Positions 47,843 through 59,815 of a stretch of DNA of 64,000 nt are shown piece after piece. Each line of letters starts with the position of its first letter. Within the stretch, counting starts at the first letter, position 1. The stretch covers positions 93,062-157,061 of the forward strand of contig JTDE01000417.1 in NCBI GenBank assembly GCA_014338405.1. Reading direction: 5' to 3'. Position numbers and translations under genes: made by a program. The notes under the pieces are model-generated. The model saw only the letters and a program-made list of their open reading frames with translations, had not been told where the DNA came from and searched no databases. The DNA comes from Paragonimus skrjabini miyazakii. Its lineage: Eukaryota > Platyhelminthes > Trematoda > Plagiorchiida > Troglotrematidae.

Positions 47843-49429
47843 TTGTGTGTGCGTGAATTAACGTATTTACGACACCCGAAACAACTGAGCTGATTGAACT
47901 AGTTAAACTCCGTTGTCAACTAAGCTAGGTGTGTAATATTATCGAAACCTATCTAGTGAGAAGTTAGTGGAAAAATCATGAATGCAGGGCAGACTATGAA
48001 AACAGTTATACATATTAGTTCGGCTTGTTTGAACGATATAAGGACTGCGTTGGAACTGGTTGTGAGCTTTGATCAGAACAGTGGTCGCATGAACCGGTTG
48101 ACTGAAATCAGACACTAAATCTTGACATAACTGAGCGTGCGACTGATGGTAAGACAAGCGGGATCACAAAGTCGCTGTTTGAGCACTGTCCATGTTACTT
48201 GAAACCACTGTGACAGTCTCAACTGGTTTTCACAATCAAGCTCAATATAATTAAAGCACTGAGTCTTTGTTGAGCGGTCATCTATGACGAACAAATTGGA
48301 GACATTCCGATGGATGAAGGCTTATCTTTTTCGGTGAAATTACTAGCTCAACGGAAATGCGAATTAATCGGTTGAATAGATGACTACATTCGTGACAACC
48401 ATTCAGAATACATCGCGCAATCAGTCGATATTGTGAGGAAACCAACATCATCAGCAATGAAACTACAATGGGATCATTAATAGCAACCCAGCTGATTGTG
48501 GATAAGTAAATCCTTCGTCAGATTAGCTTCCGTGCCAAAACGTTTTGCTTACAGTGTTTATCAGTGGCCATCAATTTCTAACGTTATTACCTTACTGGTA
48601 GGCTGTTCCGACGACGGGCTGTAAGTTAGCTTCAGCGAGTTGGTTACCCATTTCCCCCATTGTCCTATTTCGAACATTCTGTGCGATTGTTAGACACTGG
48701 ATTTGATCGGTATCACGACGACTAGGAGTAAACAGTCAGGCGGTAGTAAATCAAGAAATCGCATTCTGTCCAGCAGCAACCTGTGGTGCTCGTAAAACTG
48801 CTGAGATCAAACGCACTTTAACAGTGATTTGCGTGACAATCAGGGCGGATAAAAACCATTCAGTCTGGTCCGCACAGCGGATAGTTGGCGTGGGCTAGTC
48901 TAGGTGCATTATAGCAGTGACAGCCGTTGGATCGTCATTGGCAAACAACTGAGAAATATATTTTATGTGAAGTTTGTGTTGACTTCTGAAATCCGGAAAA
49001 GTGTTGAAACTTTGAGAGGCAGTTGCCAGACCAGTAAAGATACAGGATGCAAGTCTAGGACAAACACGCCATACAAACTTACGAACTGCAGCCAGAAGCA
49101 CGTGTCAACTCTACTGATTAACTTGAAACAGTTTGTTCCCTTGATGAACTTGAATAAAACAATGAGAAGATGAGATTCATCTGATGTTCTCCGGAGTAAC
49201 ATTTCGTTCATTCTGATCACACATTGACATGTAACTAATTTTAAACGAGTCAAAATTCCACATAGCGGAAGTCATGGCCTAAGGGGTTAAACAGACAGAC
49301 ACCAAAAATGAAATTAAAATTGTGGAAATGCCGATTATCAGGGGAGCCGCAGTGCCAACACAAATTGTTTTTGAACACACAGGGGGGGGATTGTGACGTC
49401 TAATAGCCAAAGCCTCAGCAAACATGAGT
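47843..49429. other. No recognised gene
   Basis: Only short, overlapping frames without motifs. A G run (49381-49390) lies just before the Penelope-like remnant. Nothing else was recognised. Confidence 0.45.
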
Positions 49430-49488
49430 GTGCGTTTCCGTTTGCTCCGAAAGATGGCCGAGAACGCACCAGGAACTTTGTGTCCTGT

Positions 49489-49930
49489 TTATATTATGTG
49501 CCTTGCAACGGAAGATGCGGAGTGCTGTCCATCGGCATCTATACAGGTTCCTGGCGTTTCTAACTGCGTCACCAGCCATTTGGGTACATGCTCCTTGATA
49601 CGAACAGCGAGTTGTCGGTTTGTCCTCCCTATGTAGCTTATACTGGAGCTACAGGAGTATTTGTGTAAACAGTGAGATGTGACGGATGTACACTGTTTGT
49701 TCGTAGCCGGGGCGGCTGGTAGAGTTCTCGTTCGTTGTATCACACACAGCTTTGCAGCGTTATAAGTCCTGGATACAGCCGCTGTTAGACGCTTCCTCGT
49801 CATTATTGACCAGCTGTCCCCTAGAAACTGCAGTTCTAAATACACCGTCCTCTTCAGTACCGTCGTCATTTCCACAGTTGGAATGACGGCTTTGCTGTAC
49901 TTTTTAATAAATCGCAGGGGTACCCGTTGG
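49489..49930 (-). pseudogene. Penelope-like GIY-YIG endonuclease fragment
   Basis: The frame reads LRFIKKYSKAVIPTVEMTTV and later KYSCSSSISYIGRTNRQLAV followed by RIKEHVPKWL. The cysteine before the SYIGRT block, the YIG residues, and the downstream R and EH residues are those of the Penelope-type GIY-YIG domain, which nicks target DNA. The domain is followed by 29 more residues to a stop. It is separated from the RT by a frameshift, so no fusion protein could be made. Confidence 0.88.
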
Positions 49931-50396
49931 CCTGCACAGTGTCTGTCAGTAAACCTAACTCTAGCTGTAGATGGTCTTCGGTGCAAATCCTCCGTGCTCT
50001 GTGGAAAAGCGTCCTGACTAGACTTCTCTTATGCTGCACAGAGCAGAAGCCTTCGAAATTCATGTACTGTCCAGTCCAGGTAGGTTTCCGGTAAACGGTT
50101 CTCCCTACCGTGCTATCTGGTCTTCGAGTGACTAGAATGTCCAGGTACGAAAGGCAGTCATTCGCTTCGTTCTCTCTCATCATTTTTAAGTTCAGGTGAG
50201 TCTGGTTTAACTTCGAGAATAACGTATTTGATTCGCTCGAGCGCTCAAAGAATACTAGGACATCATCTACGTAGCGCCTGTATAACACTGGTTTCGATAG
50301 GCTTTCGTACATCGCAATCCCGTCCACTTGTAGGAAACTATACGTTTGGAATTTAAACCTTACAGTATGTGTGCACAAAAATAATAATGACTTCAA
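49915..50396 (-). pseudogene. Penelope-like RT fragment with internal deletion
   Basis: The frame reads LQVDGIAM, then directly YESLSKPVLYRRYVDDVLVFF, SNTLFSKLNQTHLNLKM, CLSYLDILVTR, TVYRKPTWTGQYMNF and HKRSLVRTLFHRARRIC. The YVDD catalytic motif is intact. In the family the GIAM block is followed by GSPLGP and some twenty or more further residues before the YRRYVDD block; here they are missing, so an in-frame deletion removed motif B. Upstream of about 50340 no RT blocks are recognisable. Confidence 0.88.
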
Positions 50397-50400
50397 TTCG

Positions 50401-53289
50401 ATCAGATGAATTGCGTCTTCTCATTGTTTTGTTCAAGTTTTACTGATTAAGTCGGTAACGAAACACAAATATCACGTGAGCAAGCACGCGAACTCGAATT
50501 ATACTGCTGTTATATTCAGTAGTTCGTCTGGTGTATGATCGTTTGATTGCTGTACTGTGGTGGTAATAATAATAGTAGTTTACAAAAAGCAGTAAATAAG
50601 CACATTAACAAGTTTGATCACCATGGGTAACAAGAAAATCGGTAACAATGTACGCAGTTCCAACAAAGCATGTATCTCACAAGTAGCCGCCCCTTGTTTA
50701 CTGATCACTTTTTCCGAGGTCTTTGAGTGTACTTTGTCAAAATTATGGTGGGGATCGTGTTAATTGCATAACTACTCGCCGGTATCAATCAGTATCTACC
50801 GGATTTGAAAATACAAGTTGTCTTACTGTGAAGCATAAGTTCAGAATGAATATATGGGGTTTTATTTTACTGTTTACCTATTCCTTAATTGTATCATCTC
50901 AGAGGCAGACAAGTTCGCTCACGTTTTTTCTTGTGATGTTTTGATAATTAATTTTTCTACGTCCATTCTCCTAAAGGTTTTACGAAACCTGACACCAGAT
51001 TTTTCAGTCTTCGATCATCGAAATATTGTTATATCTTCTAGTAGACTAGAAGACCACCTCGAGCTAACTTTAGAAATAGCTCATAAACATTTTCTTTCCG
51101 GACCTTTCAAATTATGCATCTGTTGAGCTTCTTCCCATTATTCGCCACAAAACTAGTTATATGAATTTTTCTTGTTGCTGTGACTGCAAAATAAAAGAAC
51201 AGTGGCTTTCGTGGTGGCTCTTACAGACCAACGAAGACTTCTATCGTAACAAAACTTTCGTCCCATCTGGTCTGTTTATCTGCTATCATCAACCGAACCC
51301 CTAGTTAAGTTTTTATCATGACCTACTTTCTTGACACTTTTTGGGGTGATTTTCATGTTCTTATCCCAAGGGAGGCTGTCGAACAAAAGAACGTACATTT
51401 AAAATAAAATCTATGCGGTAGTGAAATCACCGACATTAGTAAACAAAAGCATAAAAACGATCTGTACCACAAGACAGCTTATATTTACTCTTCAAGTCCT
51501 TTCAACATTACAAAGCCATTTTGACCATTCTAGAATTTTTATCGACCAGCGCAGTTAACTTTGGCTTTCATTGGCTAATGTATTTAAAGAAGTAATTCAC
51601 TATCGTCTGATCATTGATCAAGTTAAACTTATAGAATAGCATAGCAATCAATCGAAGACATCCTAACTGATTAGTCCTAGCATACAAGAAAGCTGAAAGA
51701 TAACACGAATTTCACACTTGAAGTTCAATAGACAGTTTATTCGATGGAATGATCATAATTATTGATGACGCAACTTTTCTACTTATGTGCTAAATTCGGC
51801 TGGTCAATCAGTAGACCATCTAGATGGTCAAGCTCCTAGATAACGCACTACACTATGAATCCAGTTTGGGAATACACTAGATAGTGAATACATACAAGAG
51901 AGCCAATTCAACTGGTCTACTACTCCTGCATGTTGTTTGTGGTCTTTTTTCGACGTATTACCATGAGGGACACAGGAGGGAGTTCCGCAATTGGTGTTAT
52001 TGGAAAAACGTCCAAACAAAATGCAATTTGAGTTCCGTCACGGTGTTTCGTTCAGTCTATTCGTTAGCCTTCTCTTTACCCGAAGGCGGACACAAGACAT
52101 TTGGATAATTGGTAACAGCAAATTTACTGTCAGTGTAGGTGTGCGTTGGCTGGAGATGAAGGGGTTCCGAATATGTTCGGTGCAAGGTGAATGCCAACGG
52201 CGGATAAGTGCTTTAGCATACTCATTAACTTATATCACAGGGTGTTCGATAATGTTTAAAGGTAACGTATGTAAAACGCAGAGGCAGTATTTAGTCAGAT
52301 GTGAGCAGACAGTAGTAAAAAATATTATTTGACCTCAGTCAGTAGACTTGACATGGCTCTCATTCGACCACTACCAGATACTTCATCGTTGACAGCAATG
52401 CTAAGATTTTTATAGAAGATGTACCTACGAATTTAGATTGCAACAACTTCGAGTAAATCGCCACATGTGACTGTCGAAGCTTCAACAAAGGAAGTGCTCA
52501 GACTTACGCCTTACTACATACTGTCATTGCCCCTTTTTCTGAAGCTATTGCTAGTTCGAATGGATCGTTCAAAACGCAGGTGGCTAAGGAACTAGGGAAT
52601 ATGAACTGCAAACAGCTGGCTAACAAGAGAAATCTGACTGGAATATGATTTCGCCTGCAACCGTAAACCACAGGAAGGTCAGTGCGTTATTTAGGAGATG
52701 GAAATATGGTCATGTGGAGCATCTTTTGCACGTTAATCGTTGTTCTACATCAGGTACTATAAAGTCGGAGGAAAGAACTCGGTGAGTTTTTGTTTAAGGA
52801 AGTAACAAATTCACATCATATATAAAAGATCGAACTATGGAGGCTCTTGTCCGACGTCAAGGAACGCGATGGGGTATAGGCGCGGTGACATGTGTAATGC
52901 TGTCCGATGCCATCGATAGGGTCTGATATATATGTCAGCAAGCCGCCCATGAATTATCGGTTAAATTGATCCTGAACTGCAGAGCAGGATGAATCATACA
53001 GGTTAGAAACTACCGGAAATAGCTACAAGGGAGTAGTTCTAATGGTCTCACTGGGGGGGAGGACAAGACTACATGACTGAGGTACAGTGTCAACGACCTC
53101 GATGAACCGGACTGTGCACCTCTGTAGACTACTCTATGGACATACTCAATTCATATGGCAAGAATCGTGTAGCAAGACTAACACAAAAGATCGGTTGAAG
53201 AACTAAATTCGTTCTGCCAATGGTCGGCCATTTCGCCGAGAATGTGACTCTGCGCTAGTGACCAGAATCAACTGTTCTACAATCGCGAG
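50401..53289. other. No recognised gene
   Basis: Short frames only (at most about 113 codons at 51991-52332, plus), without motifs. Upstream parts of the Gypsy remnant at 53290 may be hidden in 52400-53290 but could not be aligned by eye. Confidence 0.45.
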
Positions 53290-53995
53290 GTTCATGTTTG
53301 CACATCGGACCTTTCGTCAATGTATTCCAATTTAACCACCTTCTCAGCCTTTCACAAAAATACACTGATGGACAAATACTGTGAAATACTAGGTATTGAG
53401 TAAACCAGGACTAAAGTTTGCCATCCGAGAGGCAATGCGGTTGTTGAGCAAGTCATTCGCAAGGTGAAGTCTTTGTTGAATATCATTGTGGGTGCATAAA
53501 GCACCTTTTGGAAGAATGAAACAAGGTTTCACCGTCTGATTGTTTGTCTTACTGCCATTCACTTCCCTGGCGGGCAGTCACCACATCATTTACTAACGAG
53601 ACAGAGGTGTGACTGCCATCTTTGTCAGTTGTATCGAGGTTGACCACGGATTATTTGCTGTTACCTGATCACTGTTACACCGTAGATTAATGAAGGTGTG
53701 CAACCAAGCAAGTGAACAACAGAGAAAGGTGAAACCAGGACAAAAACACCTGTAACAGGAAGTTCTGCAGGGTTTCTAAGAATCCAGCGACAGAACAGTG
53801 TTACACGCAAAAATACACAAACCCGTGGTTACAGAAAAATGGCCCATGAATGGCGCAAGCCATTCGTTATAGCTGAAACTGTCGTCTAATCCGCCCGTTT
53901 TTTATATGATGATAATTTTAGCAGATCAAGATTCAGAGAGATACGTGCTAATCGCTTGAAACCAGCTACATTAAGACCAAGTCGATTGACTAATG
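53290..53995 (+). mobile_element. Third Gypsy-type remnant, integrase C-terminal part
   Basis: Across several frames the DNA yields a trace of the integrase core (QFESN-like near 53315, then KYCEILGIE), then CHPRGNAVVEQVIRKVKSLL at 53419-53478, where the family has YHPxGNGxxER with the catalytic glutamate. After it come NREKQGETRTK-like residues, WRKPFVIAETVV, and finally REIRANRLKPATLRPSRL near 53940-53990, which fits the end of a Gypsy pol. Many stops. Its integrase differs from that of the two other Gypsy copies, so it is another lineage. LTRs were not found. Confidence 0.65.
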
Positions 53996-54159
53996 GTGAG
54001 TAACTAGATCTAATGGAGAACAGGTTTTGAATTTAACCTAAATCAGACCAGATTCTGCTCTTAGGTATGCTGAGATCCAATTGTTCTTTCTTGAAAACAA
54101 TGCGGCTTCAGGAAGACAAGTTCGTAATCATATCATGCCACATGGTATTCTGTTGGTTG

Positions 54160-54400
54160 AACGTCATAGAAACAGTAATCAACATCATCATCTTCATCTA
54201 CATGATCAGCATAACAGTCTTAGGCTTGATCAGAAGTTACTGCGGCTCGGGCTTTCGCTCACATCAACAGTGAAGTGGAATACCCCATAAAAAGAAAACG
54301 GTACTGAAAAGGTTGAAGCAAATAACAGAAGACCAGAAGAACCGAAAGTGGTTTGAATGCAGGCACGACATCGATAATGAGCTATCAAAAGGGTAGCTAC
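54160..54400 (-). repeat. LINE 3' tail, type A, minus strand
   Basis: On the minus strand this is the third copy of the type A tail. The plus strand has a CATCATC-type simple repeat at 54181-54205, then GCGGCTCGGGC, CACATCAACAGTGAAGTGGAAT, and GTACTGAAAAGGTTGAAGC, the same order as 46985-47215. Only the tail is present. Confidence 0.8.
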
Positions 54401-56102
54401 TTATCTTTTCATATATTCATTCATTCATTCACCGATGTCTCAGGAGGCCACTGTTAATTTTTGGGTTGAAAACTCCAGTAATTAATTAACTTATCTGTTT
54501 ACGTTGTGGGATTTTACATTTGCAACCTACGACTATTCTGAAAGTTTACTTTTTCGTAATTACATACATATCGACGTATATTTATGGATATACACACAAA
54601 CCACCTTGTACGGCATTAGTGGAAATGATCTATTGTTAACGAAGCCTCTTCGTTAACTCAAGTAATCCGGTCCGATCGTCAAGACAAGAAAGTAAAAATG
54701 ACCAATGAATGAGTTGGACACAAAGTAGATTTGGGAGTAGACTGAAACATATGAGGTGACTTACGGGTTAAGTATTTTAAAACTTTTTACATGACGAGTC
54801 GTTGTTTTGGATAGATAAGACACGTGACCACACTCAAGACGATGGACCATGTCGCGAGCACGTACGCTTGGGTAGTAGAAAATAAACAGACGAAAACAGA
54901 AGGTTGAAATCAATATAACCAGAGGTGATAAGACTGAGAGAATCTGACTCGTCACGTTGATTAGTTCAACGTCGAAATTCACGTTTAACGGGTAATGAGT
55001 GGAGAGAAAGCAGTTTTTGTGACTGCAGAAAAACAGAGATAGATAGAAGTGAGACAGAAGAAGAAAATGCTTATGGATGGGGTCTGAAAGCATTGACACC
55101 TCACTCATTCTCCACACACAAAGACTAGTCTACCATGCAGACGGTCAAACAGAAATGTTACGACATAATCGGACAAGCAGACATTCGTCATTACTTTCCT
55201 CTGCCGATGAACTCTTCTTGTAACCTGAGATTTAACAGCCACTTATGATTGGCCAACAAACCAGGAAATATCCATCATGACTCCGGAAGGAACTGAGAGA
55301 AGCTTCGCAAAAAGTCAGCCACAACCAGCAAAGTTATGAACAGCTTAAGAGAACAGAAAACGAAAAAGAAGGGGCAAATAAGTAGCACACCTCCTTGCAA
55401 CGCCAGGGGCCGCGACCCAGTGATCTGTAATGTGTAAGTGTACGGATTTCCGGTTGGTGGTTGCCCAGGAAAATAACACGTGTCAGTTTCGTGCCAGTAG
55501 ACATTCCGATAAATTTTCGACTCGCAAAGAACGCAGCTACAGGACGATAAACCCCTCTTTATATATATATTAGTATATATATGTAGACATGAATCTATAA
55601 GAATCCCCAGAGCAAGGACGAATTGTCAAGTATATCGCTGGCCAGGAGGCTTGACACGGCCCTGAGGATGACTATTCACACTGCATAGCTAAGATAATAT
55701 AATGTAAGTTTTCACATTGAAGACTCAATGCTCCATTGCGTTACCGCATTTCGTCTTCATTTATTTTCCTATTCGTGTGAAGTAGGTTTTATCGGTAGTA
55801 CGTAGTTGTCGACCGAGCAACAGTAAATGGACTCCAGCGCAGTGACGTCCCACCTGGCCCACTCGGATCGCAAAGTCATTGTGATTTTTGCATATAATCC
55901 GATCTACTGCATTTTGTATGTTCATATCAGAGATGTCAAACGCGTTATTCTGACCGCCGCGGAGGCTATTGGAATACGCTTGAAAAACTCTGAGGTTTTT
56001 ATGATTTTCCGTGGATAGAACAGGTGACCCGGCATCACAGTAACCATGTCCGTAATCCCAAAATGAAACTAGCATAAATGTATTAGGTTCTACGCAGTTC
56101 CT
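54401..56102. other. No recognised gene; ATTC and TA simple repeats
   Basis: ATTC units lie near 54413-54430 and TA runs at 55558-55582. A minus-strand frame of about 119 codons (55761-56120) runs up to the repeat at 56103 but has no known domain. It could be part of the same repeat unit. Confidence 0.45.
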
Positions 56103-56267
56103 GCTTGACGGCAACCACATCGACAGAGTCGCTTATACCAGTCAGGCCAACAGGTACAGATCTGACAAACCGCTGTCTTCTGGTCCTCCAGGTTGAAGGT
56201 TGGAAGAAGGTTGACGTCTTATTCCGGAAAGGGTACCACTTCTGGTAGACCACCACCCACCCGCTGC
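56103..56267 (-). repeat. Dispersed repeat, pair of 1-165
   Basis: The reverse complement matches 1-165 over its length, with GCGGGTGGGTGG, AACCTTCTTCCAACC and CAACCTGGAGGACCAG shared. It is placed head to head with the LINE at 56640. In both places it is the only recognisable part. Confidence 0.7.
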
Positions 56268-56667
56268 CTTGCAGTACAAGCACTTGAGCCAAAGGCTTTG
56301 GCTGAGAACCCTAATCGTTCTCCTGTCTAGTTCTGGGCGTCCTGGCAGTATCTCATCCCATACACAACTTTAAATATTCACAACATGAATAATCCCATAC
56401 TACATCGGGCCGTCCCGCAGTGTAAACCGGGTTGCCATATCTGCCGCATACAGCATGGTGGGTAGGTGAAAACCTCCTACTACTGACCCCTCCCCCACGG
56501 TGTTATCAAATTTAGCTCTCAGGCTTCTCTCGATCTCCATTTCTGGTGATTACTCTGCAGCTTCCACAGTAGATATAACTGTGGATAACTGTATATATAA
56601 ACTGTTGATAAGTCCCATCCCTTAACATTCAGTCTAAGGCCTCCCTCGTCCGTTGCTTAAACCTAGA

Positions 56668-57450
56668 ATGCGAAGTAATATAGTTGCCTTCAACGTTCGC
56701 ACACTAAAACAGATAGGTCAACAGGCCGCTCTTGCACGAACGTTAGACTCGTTGCATGTCGATGTCTGCTGCATCTCGGAAACTAGAATCCAGGACAGTA
56801 TTCAACATATGGAACTAACAGAATCGGCATTATCTACCCGATACTAGGTACACACTTCGGGTGACTACACAGCCGCTGCTACAGGTCAGGCTGGGGTAGG
56901 TATAGTCCTTAGCTCGACGGCCGCAGCCGGATTGATAGATTGGATTCCTGTTAACAGTAGACTTTGTGCCGTGCATTTGACAGGCTCTAGACGCAAGACT
57001 TTCATAAATTTATTCATTGTGTCTGCTTACGTCCCTACTGACTGTCGTGACGTCGGCGTCAAAGACGAATTTTACTCGAATCTGGTCACTCTCCTTCGGT
57101 CGGCACGTGGTTCTGATATACTCGTTCTGGCCGGAGATATGAGCGCCCAGGCCGGCCGATTTAGTGAGCCTCAGTCTCGCTTACGTGACAGAGTTGGGAT
57201 AGCATCACATCGCTCGGACAATGGCGTGCGACTGCTGTAATTGTACGCTGAGCATAAACTACTTTTAGCTAGTATCATTATACATCGGTATACATGGCGC
57301 TCCCTACTTTCTTCGAGTCAGGCTTGATCTCAGGTAGACCATGTAGTTGTTGGCTATAAACAGCAGGAATCTGTTTAGGATCGTCGTTCTTATTTGAACA
57401 CTCATTTGGATTCGGATCATGCGTTGGTACCGTTTTCTTTTTTTTGCAGC
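56668..57450 (+). pseudogene. LINE AP-like endonuclease domain
   Basis: The first ATG in frame is at 56668. The domain reads NIVAFNVRTLKQIGQQAALA, CCISETRI (catalytic E), GVGIVLSSTA, FIVSAYVPTD, LVLAGDMSAQAGRF (the family usually has GDMNAQ, so Asn is changed to Ser), a VDHVVVGYK block, and LDSDHALV at the end, which carries the catalytic Asp-His pair (57409-57420). All blocks lie in one frame. Stops interrupt it at 56845, 57238, 57325 and 57376. This enzyme normally nicks target DNA for target-primed reverse transcription. No protein can be made from this copy. Confidence 0.9.
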
Positions 57451-57462
57451 AATGACTAGCTG

Positions 57463-57870
57463 TTGCCATCGGTAAGACATGTGTACCAAACTGGCTTAGA
57501 AAGCAAGCATAGGAATTCTCACGATGAAAATCCTAATAGCTGTTGGGCCCAAATCTCACAGGCTATTCATGAAGCAAGTACTGTAACATGCGGCACGGGG
57601 TTACGTGAGTTGATCAGACATTGGATCTCGGTGAAATCTCTGGAGTTGTTAGATGTCAGACGAAACATTCCATCTGGGAGTTCACATAAAAAGTATTAGG
57701 GATATCCATAGAAAGCTGAAGTGTAGACTGATTGCCGGTCGTCAGGCTTGGTTGATGGAGAAAATTAAGGAAATAGAGACCACTTCTGTCACAGGAAACG
57801 CTCATGGACTCTTCAAACTCATACGTGCAACTGGTCCAAGGCAATAATTTGTCAGTGAAGCGGTCAGCGA
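57463..57870 (+). pseudogene. LINE linker between endonuclease and RT
   Basis: The frame of the endonuclease continues after a stop near 57457: ESKHRNSHDENPNSCWAQIS, then SLELLDVRRNIPSGSSH, to a stop at 57697-57699. An alternative frame takes over at about 57700 with HRKLKCRLIAGRQAWLMEKI and GLFKLIRATGPRQ. The same blocks, more decayed, form the first 340 bases of LINE copy 1. Function of this linker in RTE-like elements is not well defined. Confidence 0.8.
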
Positions 57871-58985
57871 GGCAGACGGTACACCCATCCACTGTAAGTC
57901 CAGAAGTTTAAAGCACTGGGAGGAAAAACTCGAAGACCAATTTAGCTGGTCTTCTGCTTCTGTTGTGTTGCCTGCACAAACTTGTAATGTAGCACCTTGA
58001 TCAGTAGATTTGGCATCACCCACTGGGACTGAATTCCGTAGGTGTATTTCGAATCTCAGATGTAATAGAGCTGCTGGTCCAGATTATCTTGTGCCGGCAC
58101 TTTTCAAAGAAAGCAGTTGGCGTTAGTAGAGGATTTTGCTCAATTGTCTCAACTTGTGTAGACAGCTGAGTCCATCCCTCTGTGCTGGGGTCACGCAATA
58201 ATAGTTTTTACATACGAGAAAGGAGTCCAGGGCTCTTGTGAAAACCAGTGGAGTTAACTTGGCTTCAGTCATTTCTAGGGTTGTGGCCTTCATTATACTT
58301 CGTAGACTCACTGGAGCTCGGAAGGTAAACATTAGAGAACAACAGGCTGGGTTTCACTGCGTGTGTATTGCTGGCCAACGATTGCCGTATTTCTCAGCTA
58401 TAATTGTGGATTCAAATCAGTGGATCGATCTACACTTTTAGAGCCAGTTAAACACAATTATGTACCCAAAAAATAAATGAACATTCTGCCGGCGCTTTAT
58501 TCTCATACTACAGCTCAGGTTATGGCATACAGTTAACTATTTGAGAATTTCAGCACCACAAGCGACGTAAGTCAAGGCTGTCCACTTTAATAATGTTTGT
58601 TTAGTTTCGTCAGAGACGAAATAATGGAGGACTTTCTGCTGTATTCACAAGAGGCCGACATTGACGTCCTACCTGATAGAAGACTGACTTGATCTTGATT
58701 GTATTGATGATGGGGTGTTGTTGGTTGACAATTTCCAAGAAGCACAGACATTGCTAGCAGCTAGTTCACCCTATGCTAAGCATTTCGGAATGCGCTTTGC
58801 AGTCACGAACTTCAAAGTACTTCTGCACGTTGACTTTTTTAACGTAAATTAGCTGTTCGATAATGAGGTAATGGAAATTGTTGCACACTTGGGAACCTGC
58901 ATCAGCGGCAACGGAGATGTAGGGAATGAAATAGAAGCGCATGATTCCAAAGCTAGGGCGGTATTTACCAGCCTAGACCACATCC
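57871..58985 (+). pseudogene. LINE reverse transcriptase, active site lost
   Basis: The RT can be followed through frame changes: CNRAAGPDYLVPALFKES, GVNLASVISRVVAFIILRRL, REQQAGFH, a motif A region reading FLSYNCGFKSVDRSTLL (intact LINE copy 1 has FLDLKAAFDLV), TTSDVSQGCPL of motif B, DEIMEDFLLY, and a motif C reading CIDDGVLL in place of YADDIVLL. Then come YAKHFGMRFAVTNFKVLL, LGTCISGNGDVGNEIEA and AVFTSLDHIR. The motif A aspartate is gone and motif C is altered, so this RT cannot work. At least four indels disrupt it. Confidence 0.85.
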
Positions 58986-59590
58986 GATGACGGAGTGGCA
59001 TCTCTCTGAGGCTTGAGGCGCGCATATATGAGGTAATAGTGAGGGCTATATTATTCCACGACTGCGAAACTTAACCGCTTCGGGTAGAAGACGTGAACAG
59101 TCTTCAGGCGTTTGACCACCGATGTCTGCGTTCGGTCGCTGGCATCGAGTAGCACTGACGAGTAAGCAACTAGGAGGTTAGAAAGACAGTATCCGGTAGT
59201 GACTGTCAAGCGAGTTGCCTTTAGTCAAACTTTGCATTTACGTAGAATTAGATGGTTATTCATGTACTAAGGATACCAGCTAGTAGTATGTTACACCGAG
59301 CACTCTTTACCGACTCTCCGGCCGACCGGCGTAAGGTGACAAATGGAGAGATGATGACCTGGCGCAGGGAAACAAAGTCGTCCACCAAGTGGTTGGTCGC
59401 CATAGATCGGATTCATCTCCCGGGCTGGGAATCTCGCCACTCATAGAGTCTGTGGCTGGAGACGGTAGGTGAGATGGTGGCTAATCGTGCTCAGTGACCT
59501 GAATGTTGTCCTTGTTTGGCCGAGTTGTCTGTGAAGTAGGTGCACTGAGTGACGCGGAGCAATGAAGGCCTTAAGGAGGCTGTTTCACTG
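58986..59590 (+). pseudogene. LINE C-terminal region
   Basis: Blocks follow the RT in order: SGISLRLEARIYEVIVRAIL, FHDCET (where the family has YGCET), PLRVEDVNSLQAFDHRCLRS, then VIHVLRIPASSMLHRALFTD, HLPGWESRHS and WLETVGEMVANRAQ. Several stops (59072, 59185 and others) interrupt. The same region is present in LINE copies 1 to 4 and was the guide for finding them. It is followed by the 3' untranslated tail. Confidence 0.82.
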
Positions 59591-59815
59591 ATGACGCCTT
59601 TCTCTCATTTACAGCCCGGTTGTTTGTTTCCAAGGTGTACGCAATTCGATGTTGAATGTCTGAAAATAAACTTAGTTATTTTTGTAGTTAGGTCCCCTCC
59701 CCTCTTTTTTCTTCAGTCTTTTGCCACAGGGTTCACTTTTTCTTCATGGTTGTATGGCAATTACGCATCAGTGATAACTAATTATTTTTTGTTGTCTATG
59801 ATGAAGTTTGAAGGC

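Larger units (their letters stand above)
49430..50400 (-). mobile_element. Penelope-like element remnant
   Basis: On the minus strand an RT domain is followed by a GIY-YIG endonuclease domain, the order that defines Penelope-like elements. The RT part (about 50396-49915) and endonuclease part (about 49930-49489) lie in different frames, shifted near 49915. The 5' two thirds of the RT and all flanking repeats are absent. GC is higher than in the neighbourhood, and the frames hold few stops, so it appears younger than most repeats here. Penelope-like elements are well known in flukes. Confidence 0.9.
56640..59815 (+). mobile_element. LINE copy 5, nearly full-length but dead
   Basis: The most complete LINE of the window: an AP-type endonuclease, a linker, RT, C-terminal region and a 3' tail of type B, in about 3.2 kb. 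The endonuclease and linker share one reading frame for over 1 kb, broken only by nonsense codons; the RT is frameshifted several times and its catalytic residues are lost. The tail (59600-59815) has GTTTGTTTCCAAGGTG, AGTTAGGTCCC, CTTCATGGTTGTATGGCAATTA and ends TCTATGATGA, but with no long microsatellite. Copies 1 to 4 align to parts of it. Confidence 0.88.
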
